From CAZSHG01 sp964606695 [NCBI: uncultured bacterium] (GTDB taxonomy: Bacteria; UBP14; UBA6098): 64,000 bases of DNA. Shown here piece by piece: positions 52,138-63,300 of the stretch; position 1 is the first letter of the stretch, and every line of letters begins with the position of its first letter. Location: positions 62,001 to 126,000 of the forward strand of contig CAZSHG010000005.1 in assembly GCA_964606695.1 (NCBI GenBank). The letters run 5' to 3'. The position numbers and the translations under genes are program-made. The notes beneath the pieces were generated by a model, which saw only the letters and a program-made list of their open reading frames with translations, was not told the DNA's origin and did no database searches.

Positions 52138-55100
52138 ATGAATAACTTGCAACGTTTTTCCATAATCATTTTAATTTTTATCGTTATTCTTTCCTTTGGA
52201 AGTCCATTGGAAATTAATAACTTCGAGTATCGTCGCCGCGGAGTGGCAATAGAACCGGGTATTCCTTCGGATGTATCATTACATGGTTACGACGAAAATC
52301 CTTTCAGGTCGGCGGCGGAGTCTTTTTCGCCGATGGACGGCGAATTTTCGTGGCTTGTAACCTGCCGTCTGGATACGGGTGCCGTGGATATCGTATTCTG
52401 TATCGACTCGAGTGGATCTATGTATAGCACGATTTCCGATGTCCGATCTGCGATTGGCGGTTTGATTTCGTCGTTAGACGGGGCGGGTTACGACTATCGA
52501 CTGGGAGCCGTAACTTATGCGGACGGCACCAATCTCTGGGATTTCGACGGCGGAACCGCCGGCAACCAGATGACGTCCAGTTCCGCAACCTTCACGAGTG
52601 GAACCTGGTTAGGCGGTGTTGGGGCTTCGGGCGGTGCGGATGCTCCTGAGCAGTCTTTGGATGCTATTACCGACGCTATTACTGAATACGAATGGCGCCC
52701 GGACGCATTACATATAATTATCGGATTTACTGATATATCTTATTGTCAGGTCGGGGATCCCTGCCCGGGTTCATGTTCGCCCGGCACCGGGCCCTTTGGA
52801 AGTCCGGCAACGGAAACCGACGTCGGTGTAGCTTCTCTGATAGCTTCAAGCGGAACGGTCGTATTCTGGTCATCTCCAAGCTCGGTTTACGCATCGTGCG
52901 GAACCTTTACAACACCAATACCACCGCATCCTCCCTGGACGGGAACCGGTCACGTCGGGTGGTATCAGTATTTCTGTTATGTCTCTGGTGGCCAGTGGTA
53001 TGAACTTTATTCCGCGAGTTGGCCTACTATTTTCGCCGACGTTTCCGCATTGATTAATACGTATGAAGCTATAATGATCGACGTTACCAACACCACCGGC
53101 TCTACGATAAACCCGGTAATGGTATATTTGAATCCCGGCGCGTGTATCTCGGTTCTTTCGAGTAATCCTTTGAGCGGGTCTATCGGGCCGGGCGCGGAAC
53201 ATCATTTTCAATGGCAAATCGATTACGATTCAACCTGTAGCGGCGCCGATCTCTGTTTCACGATAGAGGTTTCCGGTGGAGGGTATGCCGATACCGCCTT
53301 CGGTTGTCTTTACATGGAGGATTGCCAATGTGCCGGTCCCATTCCTGAGACTATCACACCTGATCCCTGTGGCGTTTGGACTGCCTGCGAATATCAGGAA
53401 ATAGTAATCGAATTCGAAGACGACGACGTCGGGACGAATCCAAATACGATACAGATAATGGTGGATTCGGTTCTCTATACATATCCAACCTATATGACGT
53501 GGGATCCAATTACCACGACAATAGGGCGAATCACATTTACACCTCCAACTCCGTGGATACACGGCGAATGCGTGGATTGGTGGGTGGTTAGAGCGGACGA
53601 CTGGAGCGGGTGTCCCGTTGTCGGGGACGCCTATTGTAGTTTCTGTGTCGATCTCGAACCACCCCAGGAATTAGATTGGGATCCGCTCTGCGGAACACTT
53701 CTCGATGATACTCTGGTTAATATTCAGGTCGGTCTTGAGGATATGGAAGCCGGTATAGACATTCTAAGCCTTTACTTCACGGTAAACGGCACTATGTTTC
53801 CGCTTGGGGCAGGCCCTCCCACCGTGGATTGGACGGGAACGTCTTCGTCAGGTTATCTTGAAATTTCGGGAACGCTAACCCAGCTCGGTTTGGATCTGGC
53901 CGACTCGGCGGTAGTGTGCGTGAGCGCTTGCGATAACGTCAGTTCGACCTATTGTGGCCCGAATTGCGACGAGTATTGTTGTGTTTTCTATCTGAACCAA
54001 CCGCCGATGGCGGAATTCGTTTATCCGGATTCCGGTGCCTGGTCTGCCTGCGATCCGCCGCCAATTATCATGCACTTATGGGACGACCTGGGCGCGGACG
54101 TCAATCCGTCGAGTGTTATTTTCGAGGTCAACGGATACGGATATTCGGAGGCCGACGCCTGGCTTACGGTTACATCGGATAGCCTGATTTTTTCGCCGCC
54201 CGCGGGAACCTATTTCGACGGCGACACGATAAGAGCTTGTTTGACGGCGCTATCGGATTACGCAGGCGCGGTCTGCGAATCTCTACCGATTTGCATGACT
54301 TTCTATCTCGATTATACACCGCCGGTAATATTCGATATCTTCCCACCGGCGGATACTACTTTACTGGCTCTTCCGGATTCTACTACTTTCTGCATTTACG
54401 ATAGCCTGTCCGGACTGAATCCAGTAGCATTCCATTATATTGTCCAGGACAGTTTCTTTGGCGGAACGATCGTTTCGGACGAGGTAAACTGTTTCAGCGC
54501 GGCTTTGAACGATTCAATGTGCATCTCTTACGGCGAAATATGCACGATTTCGGTTTGCGTTTATGCAGAGGATTTACCCGATTTCTGCGATGCACACGTG
54601 CTCGATACTTGCTGGCAATTCTACTTAGAGCGAAGCGGGCCCGTCCCGGATATAGTCTTCCCAATGCCGGAAACCTGGACTGCCTGCACGGATAGCGGTA
54701 TTATAATGTCGATCGATACGGCTCTGGGTTCGATCGATTCTATGACGATAGTCCTGCGCGTCGATCGTGACAGTTTCCCACCGGACACATTCCGATGTTC
54801 GGACGAAGAGTTGATATGGTTACACGACGAGGGATTACTCTGGTTCTATCCTGATGCCAGTTATTGGTATGATTTCGATACCGTATTCGTATGCCTGGAT
54901 TCCGTAGCCGATATTTACGGAACGCCATCGGAAGTAACACCGCTCTGCTGGACGTTCTACACGGATTTCAGCCCTCCTGCATTCTGGGATATTTGGCCAC
55001 CGATGGATACACTTATGGCCGATCCTACTCCCGATATGTCGGTCCATCTGTTCGATTCGCTTTCAGGAGTTTCGCCGCTGGAAGTCTTCGCCACGATATC

Positions 55101-58100
55101 TATTAATGGCGAGGAACCTGATACTTATCATGTCGGTCCCGGAGTTTATTGGGACGAGGTAACGCGTCAATTCCTGATAGATCCCTCGATGGCGGGCATC
55201 GCATTCGCGGATAGCGACACGGTCGTGGTATGTGTTTATGCTTTCGATACTCCGGATTACTGTGGCCCGAATTGGGGAGATACTTGCTGGAGTTTCATTG
55301 TCAGTCTCTCCGGCCCCATTCCGCAATGGGTTCAGTATTCTCCTGAGGCATGGGTAGCGTGCGATAGCTTCGAGCAATATGCTGTAATGACAATCGAAGA
55401 CCCCGACGGCGTAGAACCTTCGAGCATTGTTATTACGGTGCAGGGGGATACGTTTACCGTCGATAGTTTCCAGGTGAGTTACGTCAACGATACGTTGATT
55501 TTCGACCCCGCCAACCCGGCGGATTTCTGGCACGACGGCGATTCGGTTGAAATCTGTCTGGTAGAAGCGGCGGACTTACTCGGAAACACACTGGGCGATA
55601 TATATTGCTGGTGGTGGCGGATGGACCTTTCGCCGCCTGTATTCTGGGGCGAAGAACCTTATGACGGCGAACTTCTCGCGGACAGCCTTGCGCCGATTTC
55701 AATAAATGTATGGGATAGCCTGTCCGGTATAGACCCATCATGCGTAGAGATGACGATTTACGATACTCTGGTGATAGATGGAAGTTTTCCCGGTTTCACG
55801 TTTGACGATTCGCTTGGTTTGATATATTTCACACCGACGGCTTCCGATATCGCCTGGCAGGACTGGGATACGGTCAATATCTGCGTTTACGCTTGCGATT
55901 TCCCGGATTATTGCGACGCTAACGTCGGCGAGTTCTGCTGGGAATTCTACGTGCATCTCAGCGGCCCGATGGCGGAGATAGTTACGCCGCTACCGGGAGA
56001 GATTACGTCCTGCTACGATCAGTGTATCGTGATGAATATGTGGGATGACGACGTGGGAATCGACCCGACTACTATTGTAGTAATAGTCGAGGGCGATACG
56101 TTCATGGTGGATGATTCGATTCTGACTTTCGAGGCGACGCCTTCTGAAACGACACTGACATTCTGCCCGATTCCAGCTGGAATAGCCTGGCTGGACAGCC
56201 AGGAAGTCTGTATCCAGCTGATCGCCGCGGACGATACGCTTGGCAATCCGCTCCAGACGCCACTCGATTGGTGTTTCTGGGTTGATTTAATTCCGCCGGT
56301 TGTGGAGAATTTCACCGCCGGCGCGGGCACGGGTTGCGGAGATACTATATTTACAACTCGCCCGACAATCAGCTTCGATTTATGGGATAATCTTTCCGGC
56401 GTAGATACCTCGCGAATGGAAATTACGATAGACGACACGCTCGTCTATCATTGGGGCGATCCCGGAATAACCGGCGCGGCGGGCGTGATTACTGTAGCGA
56501 CTTCGGCTTTGATTCCCCCTCCGACTTACCGCGGAGGCGATAGCGTACGAATTTGTATTTACGTTGAGGACACTACCGACATCTGCGAGGACAACAGCGC
56601 TATATACTGTTGCAAATTCTACGTGATGCCCGGCGGCCCGGCGCCCAACTGGTTACGACCGCTACCGAATACCTGGTCGGCGTGTATCGATACGGAACAT
56701 ATCTATTGCGAGATTTTCGACGACGACGGTGTCGTGGATACGTCGATAATCGTCACGGTAGATAGATCAGCAAGCAGTCCCGCTCCGGGATTGACCACGC
56801 TTTATTACGACTCCTCCGGTGTTACATGGGCGGAACCCTATTTCCGTTACGATCCACCGACACCCTTTACCAATCCGGAAACGGTTTATGTCTGCATAAG
56901 ACAGGCCTGGGATCCGGTGTTCAATCCTATGAGCCCGGAATCGTTGTGCTGGACATTCATGATGGATCAAGCTCCGCCGGTCGTTGCGGGCGAAACGCCA
57001 TCGAGCGGCACAATCGTCGATACCAGACACCCGATTGTCGAGTTCGATCTTACGGATATCCAGAGCGGCCTTGCCTTTGCATCCTTCGATCTGACGATAA
57101 CCGGATCCATCGTTGGTTCACACTCTTACGATTTTTCTTCAACGTCTATAGATACAGCCATTATTTCCGACGGCGTCCACGTCCTCTGGGACCCCGAAAT
57201 CGCCGGTATAAACTTCAAGGGCGGCGAGAACATCGAGGTCTGCGTATATGCATACGATAGCCCGGATTATTGCGATTATAACGAAATTGATCATTGCTGG
57301 GAGTTCAGCGTCGAGACAGGGGGGCCGCTGGCCGAGATACAGCGCGTTTGGCCGGATAGTATCTCTTCATGCGACCCGGAATATGTGCTAATTCACCTCT
57401 GGGATGATGATGGAGTCGTAGATTCGACGATACAGCTCGAGGTCGATGGCTCGGTTTACGATTATCCCGACCATTTAACTTATAATCACGTAACGGAAAT
57501 CCTGGAATTCTTCCCGGCACCGCCTTTCGATCCGGTGGATATAATCCGCGTGAGGTTACTCGCCGCGGAGGATAGCCTCGGCAATCCCCTGGATTCGACG
57601 GCCTATCTGGACTGGACTTTCTATGTGGATAGGGTGCCTCCGATTGCCACGGGCGCCGATCCTGTAGGGGACGTCCATTCGACGCACCCGTCCTTCAGCG
57701 TGGATGTCTGGGATACGCTGGCGGGTGTTAATCCCGATTCGATTATACTGACTATCGATGGCACGGATTACCGAATTGTCGATCCGGGAGTCAGCTGGTC
57801 GCCTGTTCCATTGGGCGGCACCGTAGAATTCGATCCCTATCTCGCGGTTCCGCCGTTGGTCTGGTATGGCGGCGACACGGTGGAATGGTGTATCAGTCTG
57901 TTCGATTACGCGGACGATTACCTGGTTCCCGACGGTTGCGAACCCAACCACTTCGACACGTGCTGGACGTTCCAGGTAGTTCCGGGCGGTCCCGTAGGAG
58001 AAATACTTAATCCCAACGACAGCGATTACGTCGCGTGCGATCCGTTCCTCATAAATATGTTGCTGATGGATACCGAGGACGACGCGCTTATCGAGGATTC

Positions 58101-60300
58101 GATAGAGATCGTAATAGCCAGAAGCACGTGGGGATGGACAGATACTATAGCCTTCACTCTCGATTCGACCGAGCTAACCTACGATCCGGTAACGGGCGGC
58201 ATGATATACGATCCGATACCGCCGTTTGCAGACGCCGAGACTGTATTTATCGCTATAACAGCCGCGATGGACACTTTGTTCAACGGCCTTGAAGAGGGCG
58301 ATACTTTAGTGTTCTTCATGGATTATTCGCCGCCCTATATCACTACAATATCGCCGACTCCTGAAGATACGATTTCGGAAATACAACCGCTGATTACTGT
58401 GGGATTACACGACGACATGAGCGGCCTCGACCCAGGTTCGATTATTCTAACCGTGGACGGCACTGATTACGACATCACCTCCCCCGGCATCGATTGGAGT
58501 TCGGTCGCCGAGGAAATAACGCTTGATCCGTCGGACATCGATCTCAGGTGGTGGGGCGGAGATACTGTCAACGTATGTATTTACTCGTATGACAGTCCGG
58601 ACACCTGCGGCCCCAACGAGATGGACTCTTGCTGGCAGTTCTATATCGCGCCGGGCGGACCTATAGCTACACCTTTGAATCCCGCGGACAGCGCGATTTC
58701 CGCCTGCAATCCGGAATATATCGAATTGACTATCGAGGATCCAGACGGCATCGACGATTCGACCGTGGTCGTTACCGTTTATCGTTCAGGGCCTTCCATG
58801 CCCCCGCCTGTAACTGTTTATCACACTTATGACGCCGGCATCGTAACGTGGTCTTATCCGAATTTCCGGATCGATCCGATAGTCCCCTTCGCAGACGCCG
58901 AGACCGTTACGGTATGCGTTGACAGCGCGGCCGATCCGATAGGAAATCAATTAACGAATCCTCAATGCTGGGACTTCTTCATGGATCTTTCCGTGTATTC
59001 AGCGTGGGGATTCGTTCCGGCGGATTCCGAAACCATCCACACGAGGGTTCCGATAATCGAGTTCTCCATCTGGGATAGCATTTCCGGATTGAATACAGAC
59101 GATTTTACGATTACCATCGATGGAACTCATATTTTCCATCTCGATGACGAACCCTGCGTGGATTACAATCCGACAACCGGACATGTAACCATCGATCCCG
59201 TCGATTGTGACTTACAGTGGTCTGGCGGTGATTGGGTAATCGTGGGACTCCTGGGCGAGGATATGCCCACGGTTTGCGATCCAAACGACACGAGTTATTC
59301 GTGGACATTCCTGGTCGCGCCGGGAGGCCCGCAGGCAGTGCTTATTAACCCACAACCGGGATGGTATTGTTCATGCGATCCGCAGGGCATCGAAATCAAG
59401 CTCTGGGACGAGGACGGCGTCGATGAACCGACAATAAGGCTATGGATCGATGGCGTCGAATATACCACGGAAGATGATCAATTGACTTATTATCCGATCG
59501 ATTCGATTCTGTATTTCGATCCGAGTCCGAACTTCACCAACGGCCAGGTCGTTACGGTCGAATTGACCGACGCGGACGATATGCTTGGCAACGAACTCGT
59601 TTCTCCACTAAGCTGGTCGTTCATCATGGACCTCGAGCCGCCGGATATACAATTTCTCGAACCGTCGGTGTATATGACGCGAAACAGGGAACAACCCGTT
59701 AGTTTCACACTGACTGAAAGCGGTAGCGGCATCGACGAATCGAGTTTCGAGCTGGAAATCCACGAACACGGTAATTTACATTCTTACGGCTTTAACGACG
59801 TGGATTGGAATATTACGAACACCGGTTCGGGCGGGGAAATCCGCACTGTCGAGGTCGTTTATTATCCGAACATCCACGGTGTGGAATTCATAAGCGGAGA
59901 TTCGGTATTCGTGAACGTCTCGCTGTGCGATAGTCCGGACACGTGCGCCCCGAATTACTACTCCGATTCGATGGACTTCCTGATCGAGCCGGACGTCGAT
60001 TGTATAGTCTTCCCGAATCCATTTACACCCGATAACAGCCCCGGTGTAAACGACGTTGCCGTGTTTAATTATCCGTTCATGTTCAGTGAAAAAGCGGAGT
60101 TGGTAATATACACCGTCCGCAACGTCGAGGTTTACAGGGCTGAAATCAATATGGTCGATAAGGATATTGTGGAATACGGTCCTCGATCATGGGATGGCCG
60201 GGGTACGGACGGCAAACTGCTACCTGAAGGATTATATATCTACTTGATTATAAAAGAGGGTGAAGTCGTGTGTAACGGAACGGTTGTTCTCGCTCGGTGA
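52138..60300 (+). CDS. Giant secreted protein with VWA domain and ten tandem A-B Ig-like repeats
   Basis: A 2720-residue exported protein. It has a signal peptide (1-21) and a von Willebrand factor A domain at about 82-310 with the metal site DSSGS. From about residue 400 to 2617, ten units of about 222 residues follow. Each unit has an A module (start P-x-P...W-x-A-C-D, end with MDL-x-PP) and a B module (SGLDPSS-type motif, GGD-x-V-x-VCVYAxDxPDYC and a Cys-Trp near the end). The C-terminal region has FPNPFTPDNSPGVNDV, then a FlgD-Ig-like end VVCNGTVVLAR, a probable sorting signal. It is likely a long, disulfide-braced surface adhesin. Confidence 0.85.
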   Translation: MNNLQRFSIIILIFIVILSFGSPLEINNFEYRRRGVAIEPGIPSDVSLHGYDENPFRSAAESFSPMDGEFSWLVTCRLDTGAVDIVFCIDSSGSMYSTISDVRSAIGGLISSLDGAGYDYRLGAVTYADGTNLWDFDGGTAGNQMTSSSATFTSGTWLGGVGASGGADAPEQSLDAITDAITEYEWRPDALHIIIGFTDISYCQVGDPCPGSCSPGTGPFGSPATETDVGVASLIASSGTVVFWSSPSSVYASCGTFTTPIPPHPPWTGTGHVGWYQYFCYVSGGQWYELYSASWPTIFADVSALINTYEAIMIDVTNTTGSTINPVMVYLNPGACISVLSSNPLSGSIGPGAEHHFQWQIDYDSTCSGADLCFTIEVSGGGYADTAFGCLYMEDCQCAGPIPETITPDPCGVWTACEYQEIVIEFEDDDVGTNPNTIQIMVDSVLYTYPTYMTWDPITTTIGRITFTPPTPWIHGECVDWWVVRADDWSGCPVVGDAYCSFCVDLEPPQELDWDPLCGTLLDDTLVNIQVGLEDMEAGIDILSLYFTVNGTMFPLGAGPPTVDWTGTSSSGYLEISGTLTQLGLDLADSAVVCVSACDNVSSTYCGPNCDEYCCVFYLNQPPMAEFVYPDSGAWSACDPPPIIMHLWDDLGADVNPSSVIFEVNGYGYSEADAWLTVTSDSLIFSPPAGTYFDGDTIRACLTALSDYAGAVCESLPICMTFYLDYTPPVIFDIFPPADTTLLALPDSTTFCIYDSLSGLNPVAFHYIVQDSFFGGTIVSDEVNCFSAALNDSMCISYGEICTISVCVYAEDLPDFCDAHVLDTCWQFYLERSGPVPDIVFPMPETWTACTDSGIIMSIDTALGSIDSMTIVLRVDRDSFPPDTFRCSDEELIWLHDEGLLWFYPDASYWYDFDTVFVCLDSVADIYGTPSEVTPLCWTFYTDFSPPAFWDIWPPMDTLMADPTPDMSVHLFDSLSGVSPLEVFATISINGEEPDTYHVGPGVYWDEVTRQFLIDPSMAGIAFADSDTVVVCVYAFDTPDYCGPNWGDTCWSFIVSLSGPIPQWVQYSPEAWVACDSFEQYAVMTIEDPDGVEPSSIVITVQGDTFTVDSFQVSYVNDTLIFDPANPADFWHDGDSVEICLVEAADLLGNTLGDIYCWWWRMDLSPPVFWGEEPYDGELLADSLAPISINVWDSLSGIDPSCVEMTIYDTLVIDGSFPGFTFDDSLGLIYFTPTASDIAWQDWDTVNICVYACDFPDYCDANVGEFCWEFYVHLSGPMAEIVTPLPGEITSCYDQCIVMNMWDDDVGIDPTTIVVIVEGDTFMVDDSILTFEATPSETTLTFCPIPAGIAWLDSQEVCIQLIAADDTLGNPLQTPLDWCFWVDLIPPVVENFTAGAGTGCGDTIFTTRPTISFDLWDNLSGVDTSRMEITIDDTLVYHWGDPGITGAAGVITVATSALIPPPTYRGGDSVRICIYVEDTTDICEDNSAIYCCKFYVMPGGPAPNWLRPLPNTWSACIDTEHIYCEIFDDDGVVDTSIIVTVDRSASSPAPGLTTLYYDSSGVTWAEPYFRYDPPTPFTNPETVYVCIRQAWDPVFNPMSPESLCWTFMMDQAPPVVAGETPSSGTIVDTRHPIVEFDLTDIQSGLAFASFDLTITGSIVGSHSYDFSSTSIDTAIISDGVHVLWDPEIAGINFKGGENIEVCVYAYDSPDYCDYNEIDHCWEFSVETGGPLAEIQRVWPDSISSCDPEYVLIHLWDDDGVVDSTIQLEVDGSVYDYPDHLTYNHVTEILEFFPAPPFDPVDIIRVRLLAAEDSLGNPLDSTAYLDWTFYVDRVPPIATGADPVGDVHSTHPSFSVDVWDTLAGVNPDSIILTIDGTDYRIVDPGVSWSPVPLGGTVEFDPYLAVPPLVWYGGDTVEWCISLFDYADDYLVPDGCEPNHFDTCWTFQVVPGGPVGEILNPNDSDYVACDPFLINMLLMDTEDDALIEDSIEIVIARSTWGWTDTIAFTLDSTELTYDPVTGGMIYDPIPPFADAETVFIAITAAMDTLFNGLEEGDTLVFFMDYSPPYITTISPTPEDTISEIQPLITVGLHDDMSGLDPGSIILTVDGTDYDITSPGIDWSSVAEEITLDPSDIDLRWWGGDTVNVCIYSYDSPDTCGPNEMDSCWQFYIAPGGPIATPLNPADSAISACNPEYIELTIEDPDGIDDSTVVVTVYRSGPSMPPPVTVYHTYDAGIVTWSYPNFRIDPIVPFADAETVTVCVDSAADPIGNQLTNPQCWDFFMDLSVYSAWGFVPADSETIHTRVPIIEFSIWDSISGLNTDDFTITIDGTHIFHLDDEPCVDYNPTTGHVTIDPVDCDLQWSGGDWVIVGLLGEDMPTVCDPNDTSYSWTFLVAPGGPQAVLINPQPGWYCSCDPQGIEIKLWDEDGVDEPTIRLWIDGVEYTTEDDQLTYYPIDSILYFDPSPNFTNGQVVTVELTDADDMLGNELVSPLSWSFIMDLEPPDIQFLEPSVYMTRNREQPVSFTLTESGSGIDESSFELEIHEHGNLHSYGFNDVDWNITNTGSGGEIRTVEVVYYPNIHGVEFISGDSVFVNVSLCDSPDTCAPNYYSDSMDFLIEPDVDCIVFPNPFTPDNSPGVNDVAVFNYPFMFSEKAELVIYTVRNVEVYRAEINMVDKDIVEYGPRSWDGRGTDGKLLPEGLYIYLIIKEGEVVCNGTVVLAR

Positions 60301-60307
60301 TGGTAAC

Positions 60308-60336
60308 CGGGCGCGGTAACGGGGATATCGCGCCCG
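60308..60336 (+). other. Intercistronic GC-rich hairpin
   Basis: CGGGCGCG / CGCGCCCG, a perfect 8-bp stem with a 13-base loop, between the giant gene and the next. No T tract follows, so it is not a typical terminator; it could reduce read-through or protect the mRNA end. Confidence 0.5.
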
Positions 60337-60352
60337 ATAACACGAGGTTTAT

Positions 60353-63300
60353 GTGAAAAAACCGGCCCTCTTCCTTATGGCTGTTATGGTGCCAATATTC
60401 TTCCTGTTCGCTGAGACAACCCGCGAACAGCGATTGGAGGATTACTATACCTCAAATCTCGATAGAGTTGTAGTTCTGCCCGAACCCGCCGAACGTCCCT
60501 TGCTTGTTCCCGTCCCCTATTTCGAGGATTTCGAGAGCGGCCCGGGTGGGTGGACGCAAACGGCTTTTACCGTCTATTGCCAATGGCAGAGGATGACCGA
60601 TCCCGAACTAACCTCGGTTCACCCCGATATTTACGGCGACATGGTCGTTTTTGGAGACCCGGCTCCCGCGAATTTGCCCTCGGCGCATTCCGGTAGAAAT
60701 TGCTGGTGGTATGGCAGTCCCGAAAACGGGACGTTCATCGGCGAACCCTTCGACCATTTCCCATTGTTCCCATATTCCGGCGGGAATTCCTATGTCAATC
60801 ACGGCGGTTACTTAACCAGCCCGCTTTTCGAGACTTCTGCCCTCCCCTCGATTACTTTCAGTTTCTGGACATGGTGGGAGGTCGAGTGCATCGACATCGA
60901 CCAATACGATATGATGTTCATAGAAGTCTCTTCGGATGCCGGCGCGACCTGGGATACTATCAACTGGCTTAACCCGCCCTTTGCGCGATTACCGGGCTGG
61001 GATGGTTACGAATCCTATTCTTCCGGCGGATGGTTGGAATCGGGAATTTGGATTAAATGGACATATTTCCTCGAAACGGAATGGACGGGGCACGATATTA
61101 TGGTTCGTTTCGAGTTCGATACGCGCGATAACTTATATAACGGTTTTCGCGGCTGGATGATCGACGACGTTTACGTAAGCGGCGGTATCGAGGAACCGCG
61201 TCTCCAGCGTGAAGGAAGTTATCCGGAATCTCTCGCCGTGGCGGATTGCGATATTACGCCGAACCCGTTTCCATTTGATTTTGAAGTTACGAATACCGGA
61301 GGCGAGGCGGCTTTCGACGTTATCCTCGACCTCGAATTGCCACCGAATATGTCGATTTCTTCTGGATTTGACATTGTTACCCTCGGAACGGTTCTGCCCG
61401 ACGATATCCGGAATACGCATTGGGAATTACTAATCGACCCCATCCCCCTTTACGATACTACGATTTGCTGGGAAGTCATCTTAACGAGCGCGGATTCTCT
61501 TATCGGCTACATCGACGATTTTGAGGGCGATGATAGGCTATTCACCGGTTCGGGAGGATTGGATTATTGCGACGTTCGACGGTCGGGCGGGCCAGATGAA
61601 GCTATTTCCGGGCTTGGGGTAGCAGGTATTCCCTCGTCCGGCCCGGAAACGGAATATGGCGAATTAGAACACGCGTTCCTGACGAGTGAGACTTTCAATA
61701 TAGCAGGTTGGACGGAGGCGTATATCGGATTCTGGTATTGGCTGGACGTTCACTACAACCCTATATGGACGACTGACGGCGAGGATGGATTCCTGGTCGA
61801 ATATCAGATCGACGGCGGTTCATGGGAACAACTGGACGAATTCGGTGTGGGAATCTTAATACCCAGATACGACGCCTATATCGACGAATGGGTTGAAAAT
61901 CCGCTGGCGAACAGGATGACATATTGCGAACCTACGGACGGCGAGTGGGTCGAGGTAGTCTCCCAGAACCTGATTGAGATGGGTGTAGTCTCGCCCGGCG
62001 ACGATATTCGTTTTCGATTTATCTTCGCTTCGGACGATACTCTCAACGGCGAAGGGTTTTTTATAGACGATTTCCGCCTTTCGACACATCAATATCCCGT
62101 GGGGCCCTATTTACATACTTTCTGTATGGACGTCCCCGGTTTGCATACGCCGAACGTTATACTGGTGATGCCGCTGGATAGTTCCAGTTCGAGTTGCCCC
62201 GATCAATCTCTGGTGATTAACACAGGTGGCGAAGCGCTTATAGATACTTACGGCGTGATCATACGGGCGGACGATACTATTCGATATGCATTTGAAGAGG
62301 GCAATATGATGGTCGACACGGACAACGGCGTGGTTATCGCCACACCGAATACCGGGCAATACTGGTCGGAAGGCTGGCACAATATCGCTCTCGACACCTG
62401 TTTCAATATCCTTGGATGCAACCTCGATTCGACTCTCCACTGGAGTTTTCTGTCCGACCGGACGCCGCCGGAAATCGCTCTGGTCGATCCTCCCGGAGGA
62501 GTTTTTCATAACGAAGTCTCCGCCCCAACGACAGCCAATATAGAGGATACACTTACCGGCGTCGGTTCATCGACTCTCGCGGTTATCTATTGTGGCGAAA
62601 CATACGAATACCCACATTCGGCTCTGACATGGGACGGAAGTGAATTTACATTCTATCCCGAATCCACCGGCACGGGTCTAACATGGGAGGATTGCGGTGA
62701 ATTTTGCGTTATTGCCGGCGACGATCCCGTTTATTGCGAACCTAACGCCGACACCGTGTGTTTTCCAATTATTATCGATTTTTCGACTCCCTGGGCGGAA
62801 CTCGTGTTACCGCCAACCGGTTCTATTACGGCCTGTGAATATCAGGATATCGTCATCGATTTATTCGATTCGACCGGCATATATCAGGATGGAGCCGAGT
62901 TGGTTGTCGATGGTGTTAGGCACGTATCTGGTATTAGTTCGGAAATCGTTATCGAGTACGACAGACTTGTTTATACGCCTTTTATGCGGTGGAACCATAA
63001 CGATACCGTTAACTTCGCTCTCGAGCTTTTCTACAATATCCACGGCACGCCTAACACGGATACACTCAGATCGTATTTTATTGTCGATTTAGAACCGCCG
63101 GAAGTGGATCCGCTTTCACCTCAACCGGGGCAAATGCAGTTCGCTTCCGATGTCCATATCGACGCAGGCCTTTCGGATTCACCGGCTGGATTGGATATTC
63201 ATACGATCGTGTTGAATTTTATGGGACGCGCTTTCGATTTGACCGATTTAAATTGGTCGGGGGATGATTGGTCGGGATATATCAACCTGGAACCCTCGGT

